Positions 32,306 through 43,215 of a stretch of DNA of 64,000 nt are shown piece by piece. The stretch is taken from assembly GCA_001466705.2 (NCBI GenBank), contig LATX02000211.1, forward strand, positions 1,984,001-2,048,000. The letters are read 5' to 3'. The notes under the pieces were generated by a model. The model saw only the letters and a list, made by a program, of their open reading frames with translations, was not told the DNA's origin and searched no databases. The stretch's first letter is position 1; each line of letters begins with the position of its first letter. The DNA is from Moniliophthora roreri. Taxonomy: Eukaryota > Basidiomycota > Agaricomycetes > Agaricales > Marasmiaceae. Position numbers and translations under genes: made by a program.

Positions 32306-32609
32306 GTGTTCACTGTTGACGCACTTCTTTAACTGGCAACATTTTACCGTACAGGTAGTAAACCGATGGGAAAGCCAGAAACGCACCTACTGCGTGACTG
32401 AAAGGATCTGTATGACCACATGCACATGGTGGGAGTCCTGAAGACCTTCCGCGGGCGTTAAATTTTTAATCTCATCCGAATTTTATCCCCGGACAACCTT
32501 CGTTCAGAATGCTCCAGGCAAATTTGGCGAGGTCTTCGGTTGTAATTGTTATCTACTCTAGTCCATACAGTGCTATACTACACTTTTACTCTACCAATGA
32601 AAACGCGAT

Positions 32610-33883
32610 TTACAATGGAGGGCTGTCGGCGTAGGCCATCTCGTTCCATCCTGCAGCATACCTGTTCCCATGAATCTCAGCCGCCTCAGCAACCTTCCTT
32701 ATTTGAGCGATGTCGTTAGCGCTCAGCTTCACCTTGCCAGCACCAACGTTTTCTTGTAGGTACTAGAAGCAGAGCATTATTGTTAGCGCGCTAGCGAAGA
32801 GATAACAAGCGCTCGAGCTCACCTTGACCTTCTTGGTACCAGGAATGACGAAGAAATCGTCTCCCTGTGCCAAAGTCCAAGCAAGGGTCGTCTGACCTGC
32901 CGTCGCATTGTGTGCCTTTCCGACTTCAGCAATCTTGGCAGCCAAATCCATAATCTTCGGGAAGTTCTCCTTGGACAATTTGGGGACAGTGAGACGGAAA
33001 TCATCAGCGTCCAAGTCATCTAACGACTTGATCTGGCCGGTCAAGAAACCACGGCCTAGGGGTGAGTAGGCGATGATCTTGGTACCGAACTGACGAGCAG
33101 TTTTGACGAGATCGAGAGGAGGCTTCTCGGTTTCGAGCACGAGGGGGGAGAATTCGACTTGCAGAGCAGCGATGGGGTGGACAGAGTTTGCTCGGCGGAG
33201 GCCATCAGCAGTGCAGTCGGATAGACCGAGGTATTTGACTTTTCCTTCCCTGATGAAAGAGATAAGATATCGGAAATTGCAGAGGTGAACTCGAATGGAC
33301 GCACTTGACCAATTCGGCCATAGCACCGACAGTCTTTTCAATCGGGACCTTAATATCGACACTATGAGATCATAGTTAGTATACGATTCAAACTATCTCT
33401 GAGCTAGTAAACGTACCGGTGTTGGTAGTACAGGTCAATGTAGTCGACACCGAGCCTGGCCAAAGACTGGTTGCAAGCCTCCTTCACGAATTCGGGGTCA
33501 CCCTTGGCACCTTCCATGGTAAGTCCGAATTTGGTGGCGAGGAAGACTTTGCTTCGCTTTTCGGGATTGGCCTTGAACCTGTAGACGCGTTCAGTGCTCC
33601 GAATGACCATAAGGAAGGTTATACTAACCATTTTCCGATGAGATCTTCGGAATCACCGTAAACGTTTGCGGTGTCCCAGAACGTGCAGCCAGCTTCGTAG
33701 GCGGCGTCTAGCACCTGTCGGGTACATCAATGGCTGAGGAGACATTGTTCGTGAGGGCGCTCTTACCTTGAGTCGTTCTTCGTCTGTATCTACTTTTCCG
33801 TATGCAGTAGCAATGCCCATAACACCGAAGCCGATGGCTGGGACGGTGGCATTACCGATTTTGCGTTGAGGAATGGGAGACAT
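32610..33883 (-). CDS. Aldo-keto reductase (AKR13/YakC-like), copy 1
   Basis: NAD(P)H-dependent carbonyl reductase of about 338 residues in at least six exons. The start at 33881-33883 reads [20 protein letters not shown]. The catalytic tetrad is visible: D and Y in [11 protein letters not shown] in LATKFG, H in [29 protein letters not shown] and [16 protein letters not shown] are typical of the AKR13-like group. It ends with [15 protein letters not shown] and a stop at 32610-32612. The reductase substrate is unknown. The stretch 32602-33560 appears identical to 45715-46673 including introns, whereas the start exons and promoter differ (GNATVP against GDATVP), suggesting gene conversion. Divergent from EthD copy 1. 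Confidence 0.88.
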
Positions 33884-34674
33884 GTTAATCCAAAGGTATG
33901 TGGAAGGAGTAGTTGAGTGGGATGGGATTCTGATAACAGTGCAGTGAGTCCCAACGGTTTAAATATCCAGGAAAAGTTCTTCGTACTTCCATATCACACA
34001 TCCAAATATCATGTGGAGTAACAAGGTGATTTTCGGCGTTGTATAACCTCAACATGTAACTGGGCCGTGCACGAATGTAATGATTCGTGTGATTCGAGAT
34101 GAAAAGGTGGCGGATCGGGAAGTGATCAATTGAGCGGCAGAAGGACAGGCTGCGTATTGAGGTGGAAGTACAGCTACGCCCTATTACAATTGTTGGCACC
34201 ATATCGATTATCAACAAGAACCGAGAATTTGGAGTTTCTCCCGTCATTAGGCCGGTTCTGGCCTGACCGCTGGGGAAGCGTATGACCGAGCGTGACCGCG
34301 GGTTGATCGTTGCGTAAGTTGGTGATCTTTTTTTGACTGGGGAAATCTAACCGCGGTCCCCAGCCGCAAACCATAGCCACCCCGACGGTACCATCAGGGA
34401 AGGCCAAAGTCGGTGTATTACTAAGATCAGTTCCACTGCTTTGTCAGACAACGAGCGTAAGGACGACTGTTATTATCTTGTCTTTGGGATACCAAGGGCC
34501 TTGGTTCCCCAGCGGCGAGTTATATTTTGCGACGTGTAATGCACAGTAGGGCGAGTTTTTACGGAACCTCGATGCGACTATAAAAGGGCAAATTTGATTT
34601 GTCAAACCCTTTGTCACTTCTCAGTTCAAGCCACTTACCTTTGGCTATATACACAGCTTAGATCTACATTGGCG
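33884..34674. promoter_or_regulatory. Divergent promoter region AKR1/EthD1
   Basis: 791 bp between the two divergent start codons; paralogous to 47006-47833 with clear divergence. A TATAAAAG box at 34579-34586 lies 96 bp before the EthD start. A shared promoter suggests co-expression (inference). Confidence 0.6.
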
Positions 34675-35245
34675 ATGCTTTTCCAAAAGTTCTACTTGCT
34701 TTTGATGGGGGCCGCAGCCGCCCTTGCCAGTGATTGTCAGGAGGAGGCGGCACCGACCTGGCGTACCGACCGGGTTCGCCTTGCTGGTGTCTTGAAGAGG
34801 AAGGAGGGTTTGACTTATGAAGAGTTCCTCACTCATTGGTTATCCCATGGAGAGTTGTTCAAGACCACCAATATGTCCAAGTCTGTGCTACGATACGAAG
34901 AGGTAAGCACGGGAACTTTTAGCAACAATCAGAGGGCTTACCGCATGATGAATATATAGATGCCCATTAATGGTACAATAAGCCAGATGCTCAAATCCAC
35001 TGGCGCCCTCACATTTGACGGTTATGATGGAATTGCCCTCTTTGAAGGAAACTCGTACGACGAGCTTTTGGGCGTGAGTGCAAAATCAACTCTACTCCTT
35101 CACATTTCTGAAGATGTTCCAGGTCTTGAGCTCTCCCGAGCACGAAGAAATCATCGCTCCCGACGAAGAGAAGTTCCTCACGAGGAACGCGACCATAATC
35201 ATTCCATTGGACTTTGCAACCATTCTGGACAGGGATGCCGAGTAA
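34675..35245 (+). CDS. Secreted-type EthD-domain protein, copy 1
   Basis: About 158 residues in three exons (34675-34902, 34960-35073 and about 35125-35245). It begins with a signal-like peptide (MLFQKFYLLLMGAAAALA) and then the EthD ferredoxin-like fold: RVRLAGVLKRKEGLTYEEF, HWLSHGELF, ILRYEEMP-type strand here VLRYEEMPING, FDGYDGIALFEG and SSPEHEEIIAPDEEKFL. EthD-fold proteins in fungi include small cyclases, dehydratases and decarboxylase-like enzymes acting on polyketides (family knowledge); which applies here is unknown. The start at 34675 follows the TATA box by 96 bp. A signal peptide on an EthD protein is unusual; it could alternatively be an N-terminal anchor. Intact. Confidence 0.78.
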
Positions 35246-35779
35246 ATTAACTTTTTTTATACCCAAAATTTTATAGACGAACGGACGTACAATAGTAATG
35301 AGATATTCCACTTGTTGAAACGATGTCGTCGTGCAGAACGTCTTGAAGCGTGGGAACTCACCGCCGGAGTCACTCTCGCGCACGTCCACTTCTCTCCCGT
35401 TCCTTCATCTCAGCCTCCATGTTGTTTCCCATTAGCTCCCAACATTTCCTTCAGTTTAGCGAATTCATCGTCGGCGAGCAGACTCTTTGGCAAAGTCATG
35501 ATGGATGGTGGAGGACAGACTAGTGAGTGCTTCACTCAATGTTTGCGGCACACATATATAGACTGAGAATCAGATTCTGAAGAGCTCTGCCTCTAAAATG
35601 AAGACAAAATGATATGAATGTTTAAAGGAATCAGAGTTCATCACTGTGAATGACGACCAACCGGCTTTCATCGGAGAAACCATGCTCTTCAGCTTATGGA
35701 GATGTCTCCTCGTACAATAGAAAATGCTACCTCGCATTCTTTCTCTTTTCAAACACTTGTCATCCCTCGCTGCATTGCA

Positions 35780-36612
35780 ATGTCTGGCCAAATTCCCGAA
35801 ACACGTAGGCAGTACCAGCTTCCCAAGGTTTGTAAATCAGCGTTCCTTCTTAGGACCCCGTTAATCATGTTATCTATTGGCACAGAAGCCCTCGTCAAAG
35901 TCAAAGCGGCCGTCATTCTCAGTGGTATCCGATATCTCGCACTCAACCATATTACTCATTGGCGATGATGAATCCCACTCTCTGATATGGCTGGAGAGGT
36001 CGTCGCAGTCAGTGATGGTGTTGCGCGCTTCAAGGAGGGAGACAGAGTATCTGCCAATGCCATGCTTGATCATATCAGTGGTCCTCCGACACCACAAACT
36101 AAAAACAGCTGTTTGGCTGGGGAGATCGATGGTGTCTTGACGGAGTATCGGGTGTTCCCAGAGCATGTACGCGGATTTCGATCTATTGTGTCATACATAG
36201 ATTTTAAGGTAACTTCAGTCACTAGTACACCTCCCTGAACATCTTTCATATGGGTACTTCGGGTGTTTCCCTGTACGTTACTTCTCTCCACCTTCTTTCA
36301 CTCAGTTCATCGATTTACATTCACATTCGCATAGCTTCGCCATTCAGTTGGTTGTTGCCTCTGGAGCAACAATAATCGCTACCTCTTCGTCGGATGAAGG
36401 ACTCGAAAAAGGCTCGAGTTGGCCCAGAAACTCGGCGCAAAGTATGGTATTAACTATGTTAAGAGGGAAACTGAGGCCCTCAGACTTGTACGTCATCACA
36501 AAACTTCGCTTGTTGTCTAATACTCACATGTCTGCAGACAAAAGGCGTTGGTGTTAATTACCGTTCACCTTCTGGATGTGCTGGAGTAACAGCGTATAAT
36601 GCCCTTACCGAT
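35780..36612 (+). pseudogene. Scrambled medium-chain reductase, copy 1
   Basis: Paralogue of the intact gene at 48997-50606. It begins MSGQIPETRRQYQLPK, but the exon for the next 25 residues is lost (intron 1 runs directly into EALVKVKAA), and so is the SINFRDLV exon. Around 36242-36265 a deletion joins CATCTTTCATATG to GGTACTTCGG, removing the exon that should hold CAGVTAYNAL. That missing piece (GATGTGCTGGAGTAACAGCG) reappears out of order at 36575-36600, after the Rossmann exon. The remaining Rossmann part also has frame changes. It cannot make the enzyme. Confidence 0.8.
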
Positions 36613-37630
36613 TCTACCGATTCTGATGAAGAGAAGACTGCGGAATCTGTACAGATATTGACTAAGGAAGCATATCGTTGGGTATTGAAAGGGTTCGATT
36701 TACATTGGAGGGGCAGCAATACTGGAATGTGGCATGGAGATAGAATGAAATAGAATCCATACGATGGATATCGTTGGTGTTGGAGTCAGAATCGAAGGTC
36801 AGCCTCGCCTATACCTTTTATTTTCATTTCCTTTGACAGCCATGTTGCAGGGAATACGTCAATTGCGGATATGCTTCGTTAGCGCGTGGCGGTAGATATC
36901 TTCCCAAAGGTGATCGTGTATCCCGAAGACATTGGGGTTCGGATTTTGAAGAGAAGGTGGATTTTGTTTCTCGGGTCCTTTTTCACGGCCAACCATAACG
37001 GATTTCCCCGCAGGTTAACCGCGTCGAGTGGTCCAATGCCACGATGGATGTGTCTTTTTCTGGTACGCCTTTTTTCCCTTTACTCGATACTCCCAGAGCT
37101 GACCTTTCATTGGTCAGGTACAACAGCATGTGCACCGGCAGTTTGTGGTGAATTTGGATGACGTTATCCATGGGGTATCTGGGAAGGCGTCGGAAGGGAG
37201 AGGCAGTTCCTACTGGATGTGCGTACTAGACCCCTTGCTGTGGCTGTGCGCACACTGACAGGATCATGGTACCAGATTGACGGAAATGCCTGGTCAAGTC
37301 GTTCCCAAAGCGACTCTTCATCCTGAATGGCATCGCTATCCGTTTCTTCTCTGTGCATCTCGAGAGCTTATACGCTATGCAGGTTCACTGATCGTCCTCA
37401 ACCTTGGGTACACCACGTACCAGTTCAAATCAATCTCTGACCTGTGGGATGCTTTAGCGTCTTTCCACGGCGATCCTGATGGCACACATCACCATGACGA
37501 GTTTGCGAGGAAGACTGGAAATGATGCTTGGGAGTGGAGTAGGTCGTTTTGGAGACGAGAAGGTGTGGTTGCGTACAATTTTCCGGCGAGTACTCATTTG
37601 GAAGCAAGTAATCTTTCTTATCAATAAAGA
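36613..37630 (+). pseudogene. Decayed GT90 (CAP10-like) glycosyltransferase relic
   Basis: Scattered frames recall the CAP10/GT90 family in order: FDLHWRGSNTGMW (family usually WRGSNTGG), VEWSNATMDVSFSG, a VVNLDDVIHG-like segment, VVPKATLHPEWHRYPF (family ...KSTxxPEW), and SISDLWDALASFHGDPDG then HHDEFARKTG...WSRSFWRREGVVAYNF near the end. Stops and frame changes separate them (for example after WHGDRMK). It abuts the scrambled reductase. Identification rests on remembered family motifs; a profile search is needed. Confidence 0.5.
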
Positions 37631-39170
37631 CTATTCAGTGCCAGAGCATGCTCACGCGAGGTACGATAGAGAAACATTGTTTTATTCATATGATCCCAAG
37701 GACGAGAATGGTTAATGACAATGCATCGTAGTAAGCCAGGATGAATAGTAAATGGGCTTTGGTACTGAATCAGAGAGAAAGATGGCATCGTGCAGGTCAA
37801 TATACTTAGCAAATGAGTACCGTACCAGACTTATCTCCTTCCAGACTTGGCGGGAGAAGAACCGCGTCTCACAGACGAGTTGCTCGCAGTGACTATGAAT
37901 CGTTGAATGATTCGACCTTTGCGGACGGGGAAAATAAGTGGAACACAGTGTTATCACGGCTAGTCGTAGTGTCTTGAGAGCATTGCGTTCATTATCTGTA
38001 AATTTTGAGTCAGCGACAAGGCCATTGATGAGCCACGGGACGACTAACGAGTACTGATGTTACTGGTTGCGTTTGCCATATTAGTTTTGTTGTGTGAGTG
38101 GATATTATTCGTAGTATTGGTCCGGTGGTTGTTCGTTCGGTGTCGTTGAACGTTCCGCCGCTGATGTTGGCGTTGCCGCGATCACCAAAGTTGAAGGGCA
38201 TCGTATACGGTGGTGAGTGTGTCAGAGTAGTGGGGAATCGAGATCCTAACGTGAAAGATACGGGAAGATCAACGGTCTTTTGCGCCGGGTGCGAGATCTA
38301 TGCTACTAGTCCTAAGAGCGCCAAAAGCACTAGATAGGCCTTCGTGAACTTGAATAGTCTCAGAAGTGTTGAGGTCAAGAAGCAGCGAAAATATCGTGGA
38401 AGTTGTTGAGTTCAGTTGACAGCTGTAGTGATGGTCCTGAAAGATATATTAGTTTTGTTGTGATGAGGGAATAAAGTAGCGACACACATCAAAAATCTCA
38501 AACGCGATTCTCCCTTCCATCCGAACTAGGTATGTTGCAATGTTCCCCTTTCATCTTGATTGTCTTCATCTGCACTCCCGAGATGAAACCTGTCGATAAG
38601 TTGATCCAAAAACCCAGAATATTTCGACAGGGCAATGAGCAAAGCTAGGAAGTCCGGCCTGAGGCGGTCAACATATAGTTTATGAAGCAGTCTTTTTACT
38701 GGTAGATCCGCAAACTTTTGTGAAGTAGAACCACGTTCGAGGGCTATGGGAGCTTGAGTTTGATATTTGCATGTCTAATATTAGATCCTAGCGAAGTAGC
38801 AAATTTTTAGCATAAGATAAATGAATAATCCTGAAACCCACAAGCTGCTGATGGACGACCGTCCATAGTGCAAAGGCGGAAGTCATTCCGAAAACCATTC
38901 AGCACTATCGCAGGACGATGGAGTTGCGTGGAGCTCGTGAAGATTTTGCCGGCCGAAGGGTGTTCAGCGGATATGGTGACGGTAATAGGGTGACATGCTT
39001 ATATCCGAGTCCTCGGCGCTCGGAATGAACATTTTCAAAATCAAACATTATTTGAATTGGGAAAATTATGCGATTGGTGTAAGTTCATCCTGAATGATTG
39101 ATATGATTTTACAAAAGAAGATAGATATTTGTGAAGCAAAAGTCCAATGTGCAAGGAGAGTGCATAGTGT
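37631..39170. other. Intergenic, nothing recognised
   Basis: AT-richer DNA with short frames only (for example 38098-38337 plus, no motif). Confidence 0.4.
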
Positions 39171-39174
39171 GGCC

Positions 39175-39720
39175 GAATAATCGAAGATGAATATCCGTGT
39201 CCTCCAGGAAAGGATTCATCGACAGGCTGCCAAAGAAGGGCGTAGTTCAGGTAGAGCCAAGGTATTTCAAGCTTCAAGACCTCGTTTCTGAGACTCTTTG
39301 GTACCCCAGTTAATGATATCCCGGATCCATGGCACTGATCAAGCGGCTCATCAAGAGGCTAGAGCAGGGTTGTCGTAGTAAGCCTGGGCTTCGATGCAAC
39401 AGCTCTCATCACATCACTGCCTTTTCCAAAGGGTTGGAAAGATGGTGGTATTGCCGAAGGTGCTCCGGGACCCTCGCAGAACGTATCTACCCTCCGGGAT
39501 CCGACGACAGTGGCTGATAGTGATGCTGAGAGGAAGACTTTGGTGGCATCGACTGCGTCGGAAGATGTTGATTCGACAGCCAATTTTGAGCCAATTGACG
39601 ACCGGATCTGATACCTATGGCGATCCGCGTGCTCAGGGTAGGGGGTTAGGTTCTTGAGCCAGCACAGGGTGAGCATATTTGTTTTTCCTGCAGACAAGAT
39701 GTTGACGTTCAGCTGCTGGA
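39175..39720 (-). pseudogene. Relic of a BBE-type FAD oxidase
   Basis: On the minus strand, fragments match the intact oxidase at 43216-44843 in order: PSFQPFGKGSDVMRAVASKP (intact: STFQPFGKGISRAIAAKP) near 39380-39440, then IPWLYLNYALLWQPVDESF (intact: VPWLYLNYALPWQPVYESF) near 39215-39270. Frames are broken and a stretch between them is shortened. No N-terminal FAD domain was found. Confidence 0.75.
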
Positions 39721-39974
39721 GGGCGTATTAAATTTTACGCAGTGAAGCAAAATTCGATACGAGCCGGCAGCTTAGCAATTGTGACCATTATAAGATTATT
39801 TTCGAGATGCAAACTAATTACAGCTTTTTTATGCTACATCATAAATACCCCACCACACTATATGCAACGCGAAATCTTACAGTAGTATAACGTATAACTT
39901 AGCGCTATTATACGGTAAAGGATTGTGTACGGTTTGAAGAGAAACAATAATTTAGTGAGCGTGATGTGTTTAAA
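39721..39974. other. AT-rich intergenic spacer
   Basis: Between the oxidase relic and the next oxidase gene; no feature seen. Confidence 0.4.
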
Positions 39975-41750
39975 TTAAAGTCCTTTCGGTCCATCGGTGA
40001 AGCGAACGTTGAATCTAAACATTGTGCAGTCAGTAACGACTCACGGGGGAAGCTGGAAGGTCACATACCTTTCGGGATCGTACTTGTTGTAAGTCTCCTT
40101 CAAAAAGTCGTATTGACCGTATGAAGCCAAGATGTCTTGGTTGGCATCACACTCGTTGAGGAAGAAAGGAAGGCCTGGGGAGGGCTTGTTCCTAGAAGAC
40201 AAGACGTCAGTTCGAGTGGTCGGAATGTAGGTGAGCGGAATCAACGAACTGATCAAGGAGATTCCTCTTTGCATCCAAAATAGATTGAGGTACCTCGACC
40301 TGGCCAGCACGAAGCGTCTGTGCCATCTGGACCACAGCATATCCTCCAGTAAGAGGCGCATCGATTGCATTTCCTCCACGGTCACGACCAAATTGAATTT
40401 GGGAGTCCGGGATCGGGGTGAGAGTAATTGAAGTGTTGTTCAATAGATCCAGATTCTCCTTGGTGAACTGGAGATTGGTATTATAGACATTAAGGAAGGC
40501 CTCCTCGTCTTGACCTGACAACGCGGATGATCCGTATATGTATGTGGAGCCATGGTCATCTTGCCTGGGGAACGTGTTGGCAACGATATCAGCGTAGCTC
40601 ATCGCGCTGATGGATGAGCTGGTGTGCGGGATGGATAGGAACTCGCCAAAAATGGATTCGGGGAGTTCCTTGCCCTGGTAGAAGACGTAGACTGGCATGA
40701 TAGTTGTGATGTTCCCAGAGTCTGATACGCTTGATACCAGTGTGGAAAAGATGGCTGGAATAGAGTACGACCGTCAGTTGGAAATCCTGACAGCGGCAAA
40801 GCTGAAAGTACTTACTGCCGTTGGGATCCTTGACCTCCCTTGTGTAACGCGCGGTTGCCTTGATAGCTGCTTCGACGGACGATTCGGGGTACTGAATCAC
40901 TCCCCCGATCCATCTTTTGTCGTCCTGGGTACCACTGTGGAAGGGTTCGACCTCGTACCGAGTAACAATCCCGAACCGATTACCTCCTCCCTTGAGCGCC
41001 TTGAAAAGGTCCTTATACTCGTTGTTGGCATTGGCCGTGACGACAGTGCCGTTGACCAAAACTACATCGAGTTCCTTGTAATTATCCGCACCCCATCCTC
41101 TTGAAGGTGACAAGAAGCTGATGCCACCACCAAGGAAGAAACCGGATCCGACGTGACTATTGTTTCATTAAAATTAGTATCACGATGGAGAGATGTTTCT
41201 TCTTTTGACTTACGCGGCTCTTCCACCTATGGGAGCAACACCTTGTGGAGCGAGCGCAGTCACAGCCTCGGCCCAGCGTATACCGGGTTGAAGGGTTATG
41301 GTATCCTTCTGAGCATCGTATGTCGCTTGCTTCATATCCCTGAAATCTATCAAAACACCCCCAGCAACGCTGAAGTCGAGTTAAGATCTGCGGTCACGAA
41401 AGATATAGGAAACGGGCTCACCTATTCCACCCTTTCATGGCACTGTGTCCGCCTGCCAAAACGGCGTACCTAGATTTTGCCTGGTAAACGGCAGACATGG
41501 CAGCGCTGACGTGCGTTGTGTTGGTAGGGTAGACCACACATGCCGGGACGAGTGCATTGTTGATGAGGTTCAAAGGAGTGTTGACCGAGCTCTGGAAGTC
41601 GATCCCCGACTGTGACTGAACGAGCTCCGATCCAAGAAGAGAAACAAGAGACGAACATGCTGCTTGACCGGCGTCGATTGGTGCAGCGTCAATGTGAAGA
41701 AGCGAATGAGACGCTATGAGAACCAAACCGAGCAAGGTACGCATCGACAT
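39975..41750 (-). CDS. FAD-linked oxidase, BBE/AA7 type, gene A
   Basis: Secreted flavin oxidase of the PCMH/BBE family (carbohydrate oligomer or alcohol oxidases and secondary-metabolite ring-forming oxidases). The start at 41748-41750 gives a signal peptide (MSMRTLLGLVLIASHSLLHIDAAP). FAD domain: CVVYPTNTTHVSAAM, VLAGGHSAMKGW with the His of GGHS that binds FAD covalently, VLIDFRDMKQ, LQPGIRWAEAV, SHVGSGFFLGGGISFLSP and ELDVVLVNGTVV. The second covalent residue (Cys in the CxxVGxxG position) is absent, so single covalent FAD is expected. The BBE C-terminus KYDPERFNVRFTDGPKGL is assembled across the last intron. Around seven exons, no lesions. It lies back to back with gene B, separated by 1.5 kb. 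Protein identity with gene B is low, so they are old paralogues. Substrate unknown. Confidence 0.85.
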
Positions 41751-41796
41751 GTTGAAGATACGAGTTTGTTGTTCTTTCGACTACGAGTCCTAGCAG

Positions 41797-41803
41797 TTTT
41801 TAT
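41797..41803 (-). promoter_or_regulatory. TATA box of FAD oxidase A
   Basis: TATAAAA on the minus strand about 47 bp upstream of the start codon. Confidence 0.45.
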
Positions 41804-43122
41804 ATGTCGATGATACCTGACGCTAACTCCAGTCGAGATTCGGAGATTGCAGAGTTTAACGGCTTTCATGATTCTGTCATCTGCGTATTGCGATGCTTCA
41901 ACGCGTCAGATTTCCCCGACCCTGACGGCTGCTCGCAACTTCTGCAAGCGTTTTTGAATAATGGGTCGGCGGGCAGGGAGATGAATAGTTGGAATGACAG
42001 CGGCGGGGATCACGAAAGTGTCGGGTTGTCGGGTTGCAACTCTCTCCAACGCTGTTCATTCCGAACAATCAAGGGCATATCTGCATTGCCATTGCTGAGT
42101 AGTCAGGCTTCCACAGCACATCAAAGCGATGATTATCAGGCTCGTTTGTTTCAAGTTTATTATGTGCGAATGAGGAACTCACCAGAGGGAACAGCATATC
42201 CACGGACATAATCAACAAAGCAGGTCCCGTTCAGCGTCAATAACCATCGGTATGGCGATGCTGTGCGAGAACTACACCTCCAGGGAGTATCGTCCGTCCC
42301 CCATTTACCTCTTGATGTCCGAACGGCGGCCTGAGGCGCATCACCACCTGTGGTGTACGGGGTTGTGATGGCCAGGTCAAAGTCTCGAAGCTGAGATTTG
42401 ACAGTCAGTGTTGCCTCCACCAAAGCCATATAATTTAAGCGTAGATAGACCAACGGGGATCGCCAGGCGGACAATGCAAACTTGAAACATCATTTTCAAA
42501 TCATCGCAATGTAAATCCGGGATTATTGATGTAGAAACACTAAAAAAAGATTTCCAGATTAGTGACTCTCCAGGAGCGAAGGAGTTCGATGAGACGACGA
42601 GAGGCAATTCGGTGAATCATGACAAGGAAACAGCTTGAATGAAGGTCGGAGCAAGGGTCGGAGACAAAGTTAGAGTCCCGGTTCCGAATCCGAAAATGTC
42701 GGCCCGTGGGAAAGGTCGCTTACTCCGGCCCCCCGGCCCCCGAACAAGCGTGCCTCTCATGCTGCGTAGCCAAACGACCTCATCCTCGCTAATGGTCGAA
42801 ACTGTATCTTTCTCTTCCTTCGCTCCACCGTACGATCAAACTATGAGTGATTGAAGTCATGTAAGTTCTCCTACTTTTTCCTACAGTCATATCGGTCTTG
42901 ACACACAGGTTGAGCATAGCCTCTACTCTCTTACATCGGTGATCAACCATCGCGTCGCCCTCCGCGTACCATTGCGCGTTTCACCGACCCTGGGAGTCGA
43001 GCCCCAACCAGACCCCAACTCCCATTCAGTCGCTGACGGGCTTCAAGCTTCAAGCATCACTCCTACACTACGGAGCTCAGTGCAATATGGGCGATAGCCC
43101 CTACAGTCTGAGTTTGCTTGGA
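41804..43122. other. Spacer between divergent oxidase genes
   Basis: About 1.3 kb without a supported gene. A minus-strand open stretch (42160-42474) beginning MSAWRSPLVYLRLNY has no recognised motif. Includes both promoters. Confidence 0.35.
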
Positions 43123-43130
43123 TATAAAAT
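43123..43130 (+). promoter_or_regulatory. TATA box of FAD oxidase B
   Basis: TATAAAAT 93 bp upstream of the ATG at 43216. Confidence 0.5.
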
Positions 43131-43215
43131 GACTTTCAAGGAGCTAGTAATCTTCACTGGTCTTCGTCTCATCTTTTTTCCTTAGGCAGCTCCTGGCTTT
43201 TCACTCCGGACAAAG

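Larger units (their letters stand above)
32306..36612. repeat. Segmental duplication, copy 1 (AKR - EthD - MDR block)
   Basis: Collinear with 45411-50100: the same spacer (GTGTTCACT.TTGACGCACTTCTT), the AKR gene (minus), the divergent promoter, the EthD gene (plus) and the MDR gene (plus). In this copy the MDR gene is decayed. Confidence 0.85.

Noticed and set aside
42990..43020. Possible tRNA T-arm (GGGAGTCGAGCCCC)
   Set aside because: Lacks the TTCRANY loop and other arms.
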